Positions 8,743 to 13,448 of a DNA stretch of 13,448 nt are shown one piece after another. The position numbers and the translations under genes were made by a program. Position 1 is the stretch's first letter. The number at the start of each line of letters is the position of its first letter. The notes beneath the pieces were generated by a model that saw nothing but the letters and a program-made list of their open reading frames with translations, had not been told where the DNA came from and did no database searches. The stretch comes from an uncultured Collinsella sp. (GTDB lineage Bacteria; Actinomycetota; Coriobacteriia; Coriobacteriales; Coriobacteriaceae), in assembly GCA_900547025.1 (NCBI GenBank), contig UREZ01000048.1, forward strand, positions 1 through 13,448, written 5' to 3'.

Positions 8743-8814
8743 TTCCTTTCAAAATAACGGGCCGGGCTCCCGAACGTACGGGACGCCCGGCCCAAAAAGC
8801 CAACGAGAACGGGA
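8743..8814 (-). other. fdhF-hyfA intergenic spacer
   Basis: This spacer, 72 bases or 78 counted to the chosen hyfA ATG, is one of only two sizeable gaps in the operon. It holds the GC-rich hairpin annotated at 8759-8793 and the hyfA ribosome-binding site. I see no separate promoter. Confidence 0.7.
8759..8793 (-). terminator. Strong GC hairpin between fdhF and hyfA; possible leaky terminator or mRNA-stability element
   Basis: Arms 8759-8772 and 8779-8793 pair almost perfectly (GGGCCGGGC + TCCCG with one bulged base) around a six-base loop. In the transcribed direction the stem is followed by GTTATTTTG, a short and interrupted T tract. A full terminator would cut hyfA-G off from fdhF. Partial termination, or an mRNA end-point that sets different transcript levels for fdhF and hyf, fits better. 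It starts 21 bases after the fdhF stop. Confidence 0.6.
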
Positions 8815-11037
8815 CTACACGATTTGGTTCACGTGCGTCTCGTCGTCGAACTTGGCGGCGCCGGGCTCAACGTCCTGGGGAGCGGCGGCGTCCACCAGAG
8901 CCTGCTTGAGCTCGGTGTACTGACGCTCGACCTCGCCCTCGGCCCAGACCTGGTCGGCGATAGCGTCGACCTGGCAGGCGGAGAACTTGTCCTCGGGCGT
9001 ATGCGAGACCGGGTCGACCTTGTGCATGGTCAGCTCGTTGCACTTGCCGATCCACCACTGATAGGTCATATAGACCGTGCCCTTGTTGATGCGATCGCTC
9101 ACGTCGGCACGGCTGTATACCTGGCCACGGCGGCTGTGAATCGAGACGATGTCGCCATTCTTGATGCCGCGCGCCTGGGCGTCCGCGGGATTCATGCGGA
9201 CAAAGCCGGGCTCGTCGGCAAGCAGTGCCAGCGTCTTGCAGTTGCCGGTCATCGAGCGGCAGCTGTAGTGGCCGACCTCGCGGACGGTGCACAGGATGAG
9301 CGGGTACTCATCGTCGGGAAGCTCAGAGGGCGCCTCCCAGTCGTGCGCCATCAGGTTGGCGCGGCCGTCCTTCGTGGTGAACTTGCCACCAGCGAACATG
9401 TCGGGTGTACCGTGGTCGTTCACATCGGTGCTCTTGACCGGCCACTGGGCGTAACCGCCCTCGGGAGCCATCTTCTCGTAGGTCGCGCCCACAAAGTTGG
9501 GGCACAGGCTAATGCACTCGTTCCAGATCTGCTCGGTGTTGTCGTAGTGCATGGGGTAACCCATGCGCGTAGACAGATCCGCGAAGATCTCCCAGTCGTG
9601 ACGGCACTCGCCCTTGGGCGGAACGGCCGCGTCAAAGTGCTGGAAGCTACGGTCGGATGCGGTAAAGACACCCTCGTGCTCGCCCCAGGAGGTGGCAGGC
9701 AGGATGACGTCGGCGAGCATGGTCGTCTGCGTCATAAAGATGTCCTGGCAAATGAACAGATCCAGCTCGGAGAGCGTCTTGCGCATACCGGCCGAATCGG
9801 GCTCGGTCTGCACCGGGTCCTCGCCGTAGTTGTAGAAGCAGTGCACCTTGCCCTCGTCGACCAGGTGGCCCAGGTCGGTAAGCTTGTAGCCCTCCTCGAG
9901 CGGGAGCTTTTCCTCGGGCACGCCCCAAGCCTTGGCAAACTTGGCACGCACTGCCGGGTCGGTGACCTTCTGGTAGCCAGGGTACAGGTTGGGCAGCATG
10001 CCCATATCGCAGGAGCCCTGGACGTTATTCTGGCCACGCACGGGCGCGAGGCCGGAATTGGGTTTGCCGATCTGGCCGGCAACGCAGGCGATGGAGGCGA
10101 TGGTGTGCACCGTCTTCAGGTTCTGCTTCTGCTGGCATACGCCCATGCCCCAGCCAATGATGGCAGAGGGCTTCGCCGTGGCGTACATCTCGGCAGCTTG
10201 GTGGATCAGCGCGGGCTCGACACCCGTGATGTCCTGTACGGATTCGGGAGTGTAGTTCTTGATGGTCTCCCACCACTCGTCAAAGCCGTTCGTATGCTCG
10301 GCGACGAATTCCTTGTCGTAGAGGCCATCGTTGACCAAGCAGTTGGCAAAGGCGTTGAGGAACGCGACGTTGCAACCGTTCTTGATCGGAAGGTAGATAT
10401 CGGCGATACGCGCGGTTTCGATATGGCGCGGGTCGGCGACAATGATCTTGCAACCCTTTTCTTTGGCTCGCACGATACGCCTTGCGACGATGGGGTGCGA
10501 ATCGGCAGGGTTATAGCCGAAGAGGAAAATGCAGCCCGCATCCTCCATACCGGGGATGGAGCATGACATGCAACCTGAACCAACCGTGTCCATCAGACCG
10601 AGGACAGTAGGGCCGTGTCAAGTACGGGCGCAGTTGTCCACGCTGTGGGTGCCGATGCACGCACGCGTAAACTTCTGCATGACGTAGTTCGCCTCATTGC
10701 CGCCGCCTCGCGAAGAGCCAGTGGTCATGACAGCGTTAGGACCATATTCGTCAATTATGGCCTGCATCTTAGATGCGGTGAAATCCAGTGCCTCGTCCCA
10801 GCTTACGCGCTCAAGATCCGCGCCCTTGGTGCGACGGATCATCGGGTGCAGTACGCGAGGAGTCAAGATCTTGGTGTCGTTGATGAAGTCGTAGCCGCTC
10901 ATGCCCTTAAGGCACAGCTCGCTCTGGTTGGTGATGCCGTTGAGCGGTTCGGTACCCACAACCTGGCCGTTTTGGACCAAGAGGTTAAACTGGCAACCGG
11001 CGCCGCAGTACGGGCAGATCACTTTATGCTTCTCCAT
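8815..11037 (-). CDS. fdhF: Formate dehydrogenase H, selenocysteine-containing, bis-MGD molybdenum/tungsten enzyme
   Basis: FdhF oxidises formate to CO2 and feeds electrons to the hydrogenase through [4Fe-4S] proteins. The gene reads 740 residues through an in-frame TGA (10620-10618) taken as selenocysteine. The two open pieces are in one frame and join as NCART-U-HGPTVLG, like NVDCCARV-U-HGPS in E. coli. Sec140 and His141 fall at exactly the E. coli positions, and so do the N-terminal cluster Cys8/11/15/42 and Lys44. FGYNPADSHPIVARR, GWGMGVCQQ, MTQTTMLADVILPA and the C-terminal molybdopterin dinucleotide-binding domain (from about 590, NPADAQARGIKNGDIVSIHSR) complete the family pattern. E. 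coli FdhF is about 715 residues; here the C-terminus is slightly longer. I chose ATG 11037-11035 (MEKHKVICPYCGAGC), with AGGAGGG just upstream, over the longer frame from 11088. Confidence 0.97.
10587..10620 (-). promoter_or_regulatory. Selenocysteine UGA codon with bacterial SECIS hairpin
   Basis: The UGA is at 10620-10618. The hairpin lies inside the coding sequence: TGTCC (10606-10602) pairs with GGACA (10591-10587), and TC pairs with GA next to an unpaired T. The apical loop GGTCT is at 10599-10595. Eighteen bases separate UGA from GGTCT, the same as I count for E. coli fdhF from memory, and that loop is the known SelB recognition element. The bases CACGGCCC right after the UGA are also the same. 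SelB, SelC, SelA and SelD must be encoded elsewhere. Confidence 0.92.
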
Positions 11038-11041
11038 GACA

Positions 11042-11048
11042 CCCTCCT
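11042..11048 (-). promoter_or_regulatory. Ribosome-binding site deciding the fdhF start
   Basis: AGGAGGG on the minus strand ends four bases before ATG 11037. It supports the MEKHKV start and argues against the 17-residue longer frame beginning at 11088. Confidence 0.85.
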
Positions 11049-11060
11049 TCCTTTCTCTGC

Positions 11061-11076
11061 TACCGAATACTCGGTA
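11061..11076 (-). repeat. Small perfect hairpin in the hydN-fdhF gap
   Basis: TACCGA (11061-11066) and TCGGTA (11071-11076) form a six-pair stem with a four-base loop, 23 bases ahead of the fdhF ATG in a 74-base gap. No T tract follows in the transcribed direction, so it is not an obvious terminator. It may be an RNA processing or stability site, or chance. Confidence 0.4.
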
Positions 11077-11111
11077 CTTATTTGACAATCATTGGGCCTG
11101 TCGCCCGACGC

Positions 11112-11630
11112 TTACGCCTCGTTTTCGATGGTGGCGCGGGCACGCTCGGCAGTCAGTTCTGCCAGACGCTCATCGTCTACCAGGGTGAGGCCCTTGGTCG
11201 GACACGCCTCGGCACACGCCGGACCGCCGGGACGGTCCACGCACAGGTCGCACTTGAGCACGAAGCTCTTAGTCTGCGAACCCACGCGCACGTCGCCCAT
11301 CAAGACGGGGACCTGCGTGGTCGCTACGCTCACGGCGCCAAAGGGGCAGGCCATGACGCAGCTCTTGCAGCCGATGCAGTTGTCCTCGTTGACGCCGATG
11401 CGATGGTTCTTTGGATCAAAGAACAAGGCGCCCGTAGGACAAGCCTTGGCGCACGGGGCATCCTCGCAGTGATGGCAAGCCACCGGTGCGGAGATCTCGT
11501 ACGTACGCGTCACGCGCAGGCGCGGCGCGGCGATGTTGCCGGGGATGTCGTGTGCCTCGATACACGCCGCCATGCAGGTTTGACACCCAATGCAGCGCGA
11601 GGAATCGGCTACGACTCGTTTATTGCCCAT
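11112..11630 (-). CDS. hydN: HydN-like ferredoxin, four [4Fe-4S] motifs, first gene of the FHL operon
   Basis: This 172-residue iron-sulfur protein has Cys13/16/19/23, Cys52/55/60/64, Cys85/88/91/95 and Cys127/130/139/143, fitting four [4Fe-4S] clusters. E. coli HydN is about 175 residues and is linked to FdhF activity; HycB and HyfA are relatives. HydN fits best: no long insert lies between the third and fourth sets, and it is paired with fdhF. The open frame runs back to 11756, but those 42 residues lack family similarity. ATG 11630-11628 (MGNKRVVADSSRC) begins where homology begins, with AGGAGG 11 bases upstream, a rather long spacing. The likely role is an electron shuttle between FdhF and HyfA or another acceptor. 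It could also serve a separate ferredoxin-linked formate pathway. Confidence 0.88.
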   Translation of the reverse strand: MGNKRVVADSSRCIGCQTCMAACIEAHDIPGNIAAPRLRVTRTYEISAPVACHHCEDAPCAKACPTGALFFDPKNHRIGVNEDNCIGCKSCVMACPFGAVSVATTQVPVLMGDVRVGSQTKSFVLKCDLCVDRPGGPACAEACPTKGLTLVDDERLAELTAERARATIENEA

Positions 11631-11770
11631 GTTGTTCACTCCCTCCTGAATCCCATGCCGGAGAGACCCTGTCGACGTTGCCCCAAGCCGCCCGTGGCCT
11701 GGCATCGGCGTATCGAATGCATGCGGCGAAACAGGCACTCGGTAGAATTTCTCCAACGGTATACAGGTTG

Positions 11771-11776
11771 AATATA
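11771..11776 (-). promoter_or_regulatory. Candidate -10 element for the FHL operon
   Basis: TATATT on the minus strand resembles a sigma-70 type -10 box and would leave a leader of roughly 130 bases before hydN. The hexamer 17 bases upstream (CAAGAT) is a poor -35, which would suit an activator-dependent promoter. The 11807-11834 palindrome would then be centred near -57. Confidence 0.25.
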
Positions 11777-11781
11777 CGCAG

Positions 11782-11790
11782 TTGCAGGGG
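11782..11790. repeat. TTGCAGGGG motif, copy 1
   Basis: This nine-base copy matches the arms of the 11807-11834 palindrome. It pairs with the CCCCTGCAA copy at 11807-11815 across a 16-base spacer. It overlaps the region that would lie between -35 and -10 of the candidate FHL promoter. Confidence 0.65.
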
Positions 11791-11806
11791 GTAATCTTGA
11801 GCGTAA

Positions 11807-11834
11807 CCCCTGCAATACGTGTGTATTGCAGGGG
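11807..11834. promoter_or_regulatory. Perfect 12+4+12 palindrome, candidate operator upstream of FHL operon
   Basis: CCCCTGCAATAC (11807-11818) and GTATTGCAGGGG (11823-11834) are exact reverse complements around GTGT. On the plus strand TTTT follows, but there is no plus-strand gene to its left that would need a terminator. No T tract follows in the direction of hydN. A protein-binding operator is the preferred reading. A weak plus-strand terminator, or an RNA switch in which the middle arm chooses between two partners, is the alternative. Confidence 0.6.
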
Positions 11835-12057
11835 TTTTGGCAGGTTGGAATTATTCTCTAGAAGCTATAAAGGTGAGTGTATTACATGCGTACGCCCAAG
11901 AAAGATTTCACGCTCATTTCTAAAGGATGTAGTACGTTTGTAATATCCTTTACACTCAATTACTCTAGTGCAATAAAGTAGTGGTTGTAAGATTGGCTAT
12001 TATTAGCCGATGTTGTATTTGTTATTCAAATTGCACGCTCATTAAGGGAGGCCAGTG

Positions 12058-12381
12058 ATGTCATCGACTCAAAAACGAGCCATCCTGCAGGTGCGCATTC
12101 GCGAGGAAGACAAGCAGCATGCCGAGCGTCTCTACGACGCTATGGGCACATCGCTCGCCGAGGCTGTCCGTCTATTTGTCGCGCAGAGTATTTTGATGCG
12201 CAAGCTCCCCTTTCAGCCGGTCGCCGTGCGCTCCAAGGACGGCACGGCCGCCTATGGATTGCTCAAAGCATATGGGGACCCCAATCGCCGCTCCGAGGAG
12301 CGCAATGCCTGGATTGAATACCTAGCCACAGAAAGCGACGAGTCGGTTTTGGGTCCCGAGGAAGTAGATATCCATGAGTAG
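12058..12381 (+). CDS. RelB/DinJ-like antitoxin
   Basis: This 107-residue protein has an N-terminal ribbon-helix-helix pattern: a short strand (ILQVRIREED), then helices around KQHAERLYDAMGTSLAEAVRLFVAQSILMRKLPF. That is the usual RelB/DinJ arrangement, including the terminal LPF. The C-terminal half is acidic and would be the toxin-binding, protease-sensitive part. The start could be GTG 12055 or ATG 12058. AAGGGAGG (12044-12051) is better spaced for the ATG. It overlaps the downstream PIN gene by 8 bases, so the two are translationally coupled and form a type II toxin-antitoxin pair. It probably represses its own promoter in 11840-12050 (family knowledge). Confidence 0.82.
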   Translation: MSSTQKRAILQVRIREEDKQHAERLYDAMGTSLAEAVRLFVAQSILMRKLPFQPVAVRSKDGTAAYGLLKAYGDPNRRSEERNAWIEYLATESDESVLGPEEVDIHE

Positions 12382-12850
12382 CACCATCATCGACGAGACC
12401 GTCATCCTGCGCTACCTGCTGGACTACGACGAAGTTCTGTCACCGCGTGCCGCCAAGGTCATCGCCACGCGCACCGCTCGTGTCTACCCCGAAATCATCA
12501 CGCGCGTCGTGGTCACGCTGCGCGACGTCTATAAGGTTCCCCGCGTTGAGATTGCCACGGCCATGAAAAGGCTGCTCGATGACGTCATGGTCGACGAGCC
12601 CACCGTTGTCGCCCTTGCCGTCAAACTCTTTGGCAAGACCCATATGGACTTTACCGACTGCCTCCTCGCAGCCCGAACCGCCATCTACAACGATGATGTC
12701 GTGAGCTTTGGCAAGCCCATCATCCAAGGCATGATCGATTACCGCCGCAAGCGCCAAACCGCAGCCGAAGCCCGCAACCGCGCCGCCGAAGCCCGCAGCC
12801 GAAGCACCGACTCCACCATCGACAAGCTCCGCCACCACGGTCGCCACTAA
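12374..12850 (+). CDS. PIN-domain toxin-like protein with incomplete acidic active site
   Basis: This 158-residue protein has the layout of a VapC/PIN ribonuclease: IIDETVILRYLL at the N-terminus (Asp7), PEIITRVVVTL in the middle, and MDFTDCLLAA (Asp92, Asp95) followed by VVSFGKPI. PIN nucleases usually use four acidic residues. Here the middle Glu position of the common PE..AEVV pattern appears to be Arg44 (Glu40 remains) and the final TFD-type Asp appears to be Gly113. The toxin may therefore be weak, inactive or use other residues. The C-terminal 35 residues are an Ala/Arg-rich tail with a tandem AEAR repeat, beyond the usual PIN fold. The ATG overlaps the antitoxin stop. RelB-like antitoxins are more often paired with RelE/YafQ toxins, so the pairing is a mixed one. 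Confidence 0.68.
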   Translation: MSSTIIDETVILRYLLDYDEVLSPRAAKVIATRTARVYPEIITRVVVTLRDVYKVPRVEIATAMKRLLDDVMVDEPTVVALAVKLFGKTHMDFTDCLLAARTAIYNDDVVSFGKPIIQGMIDYRRKRQTAAEARNRAAEARSRSTDSTIDKLRHHGRH

Positions 12851-12895
12851 CCGACAAGCAACGGCATCACCCGCCCCTCAGCCCCATCCCCTCCT

Positions 12896-12964
12896 AAGTT
12901 GCGGTGAAATAGTTCCTGTTTTCAAGCTTCCACGGGCCTTTTAGGAACTATTCCACCGCAACTT
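12896..12964. repeat. 22-base inverted repeat A (AAGTTGCGGT...)
   Basis: Arms 12896-12917 and 12943-12964 are reverse complements with one difference, around a 25-base loop. The mismatch is A opposite C on the plus strand but T opposite G on the minus strand, so a minus-strand RNA would pair fully. It lies 45 bases after the toxin stop. It lacks a T tract after the stem, so it is not a classic terminator. Confidence 0.8.
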
Positions 12965-13016
12965 CCAGGTTGGCCATCCGAAACCGACAGCCTTGGACCG
13001 CGAATCCTACTGTTCG

Positions 13017-13174
13017 CCACGAAATGGGCCTATCTACTACGTTTAACCGATTACCCTCGACCATACCGAAATCCGAAATATCAAAACCGCTGGTAGACGG
13101 CTTGCCGATTTTCCGAAAATGCTGCTGTGGTCGACCCCTGCGGGCCAAACGTAGTAGATGGGCCGTTTTCGTGG
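13017..13174. repeat. 32-base inverted repeat B with an inner paired segment
   Basis: Arms 13017-13048 and 13143-13174 match at 27 of 32 positions, sharing the core ATCTACTACGTTT and the end CCACGAAA. Inside, TCGACCA (13057-13063) pairs with TGGTCGA (13128-13134), extending the fold. The result is a possible 158-base structured element. Confidence 0.75.
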
Positions 13175-13194
13175 CTCAACCCCGGACCAGTCAT

Positions 13195-13264
13195 TTTGGG
13201 ACAGGGCTTTTTGACCTCATTTGCCAGCCGATTGCTAGAGTAGTCAAAAAAGCCCCGTCCCAAA
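13195..13264. repeat. Inverted repeat C (TTTGGGAC...GTCCCAAA)
   Basis: Arms 13195-13215 and 13243-13264 are reverse complements apart from one A/G difference and one extra base in an A/T run, around a 27-base loop. As in repeat A, the difference becomes a G-T/U wobble on the minus strand. Confidence 0.75.
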
Positions 13265-13378
13265 TTAGCTACCCCGACCTTCAGTGGGTTCGCAAAAGCC
13301 AAACGACAGTCCGTATTTAACCGCAACTTAGGTGGGGCGTGGGGCGGCATCGATTCCCGCACCTCGTACACTTACGAA

Positions 13379-13412
13379 AATGGCTCTGGTCCCAAAAGGA
13401 ACCAGAGCCATT
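13379..13412 (-). terminator. Terminator-like hairpin for a leftward gene entering from the right edge
   Basis: AATGGCTCTGGT (13379-13390) pairs with ACCAGAGCCATT (13401-13412), with CC/GG continuing the stem past a bulge. On the minus strand the stem runs into TTTTCG, while on the plus strand CATC follows. This suggests termination of a minus-strand gene that ends between 13413 and the window edge. Minus-strand stops at 13416-13418 and 13424-13426 are possible ends, but only about eight to ten codons are visible, so I do not call a gene. Confidence 0.6.
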
Positions 13413-13448
13413 CATCTATCTTATGGAGCGGGCGACGGGAAGTCCAAG

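Larger units (their letters stand above)
11631..12057. promoter_or_regulatory. Divergent regulatory region between the FHL operon and the toxin-antitoxin pair
   Basis: There is no credible gene in these 427 bases. The left third is GC-rich and holds the hydN leader. The middle holds the TTGCAGGGG palindromes (11782-11834). From about 11840 the sequence is AT-rich, with short inverted repeats TAAAGGAT/ATCCTTTA (11921-11928 and 11945-11952) and GGCTA/TAGCC (about 11995-12008). The right-hand repeats would suit operators for the antitoxin, but no clear -35/-10 pair stands out. Confidence 0.6.
12893..13332. repeat. Outer inverted repeat enclosing the palindrome cluster
   Basis: CCTAAGTTGCGGT (12893-12905) and ACCGCAACTTAGG (13320-13332) are perfect 13-base reverse complements 440 bases apart end to end. 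The flanks outside them are loosely similar too: C-rich at 12871-12892, G-rich at 13333-13347. The ends could be termini of a MITE-like unit or merely dispersed copies of one repeat family. I see no transposase and no clear target-site duplication. Confidence 0.5.
12851..13448. other. Non-coding region with inverted-repeat cluster
   Basis: I see no convincing complete gene in these 598 bases. Short open frames inside (such as 12970-13320 plus or 12948-13148 minus) run through the repeat arms and have no recognisable domain or good start. The region holds three inverted repeats, a distant partner of the first one, and a terminator-like hairpin, each listed separately. Confidence 0.7.

Noticed and set aside
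8824..10566. Plus-strand frame of 580 codons opposite fdhF
   Set aside because: It has no recognisable domain or ribosome-binding site. FdhF on the minus strand is unmistakable.
10594..10620. fdhF as a frameshifted or nonsense-mutated pseudogene
   Set aside because: Both pieces are in the same frame, the TGA is at the selenocysteine position, and a SECIS hairpin follows.
11631..11756. 42-residue N-terminal extension of the HydN-like protein
   Set aside because: The extension shows no ferredoxin features, and the well-placed AGGAGG serves the ATG at 11630.
11807..11838. Plus-strand intrinsic terminator
   Set aside because: The stem is strong and TTTT follows, but no plus-strand gene lies upstream to terminate and the tract is short. 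An operator is more plausible, although this is not excluded.
12948..13320. Small open frames on both strands inside the repeat cluster
   Set aside because: They run across palindrome arms and lack ribosome-binding sites, domains and plausible composition.
12871..13347. CRISPR array
   Set aside because: The repeats are inverted and of different families, not regularly spaced direct repeats, and no cas genes are present.
13424..13448. tRNA 3' end on the minus strand (CCCGTCGCCCGCTCCA)
   Set aside because: The acceptor-like end resembles a tRNA, but the bases where the T-loop should be do not fit TTCRANT. The stretch also reads as the last codons of a protein gene followed by a terminator. 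Too little is visible to decide.

Overview
The window looks like part of a high-GC actinobacterial chromosome. The likeliest source is Coriobacteriia, probably a Collinsella-like gut anaerobe. I infer this from the GC-rich coding sequence, the strong Shine-Dalgarno sites and the anaerobic formate/hydrogen gene content. It is not proven by any marker gene here.

Positions 1-11630, all on the minus strand, form one tightly packed operon for an energy-conserving formate hydrogenlyase of the Hyf (FHL-2) type. In transcription order it encodes: a HydN-like four-cluster ferredoxin (11630-11112); a selenocysteine formate dehydrogenase H (fdhF, 11037-8815, with an in-frame UGA at 10620-10618 followed by a SECIS hairpin); the HyfA ferredoxin (8736-8119); the membrane subunits HyfB (8126-6108), HyfC (6090-5167), HyfD (5150-3693), HyfE (3682-3029) and HyfF (3025-1460); and the HyfG [NiFe]-hydrogenase large subunit (from 1455, running off the left edge). 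The order A-B-C-D-E-F-G matches E. coli hyf, so hyfH and hyfI are expected just beyond position 1. FdhF would oxidise formate to CO2. Electrons would pass through the ferredoxin-like subunits to the group 4 hydrogenase, which makes H2. HyfB, HyfD and HyfF are three antiporter-like subunits that could couple this to ion pumping.

Positions 11631-12057 hold a non-coding divergent regulatory region. It contains three copies of a TTGCAGGGG motif; two of them form a 12+4+12 palindrome upstream of the FHL operon. On the right, AT-rich sequence leads to a plus-strand toxin-antitoxin pair: a RelB/DinJ-like antitoxin (12058-12381) overlapping a PIN-domain toxin (12374-12850) whose acidic active site looks degraded.

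Positions 12851-13448 contain no convincing complete gene. They hold three successive long inverted repeats between distant CCTAAGTTGCGGT/ACCGCAACTTAGG copies, resembling a cluster of extragenic palindromes or a MITE-like element. A terminator-like hairpin for a leftward gene entering from the right edge follows. Most other long open frames are antisense shadows of the operon.
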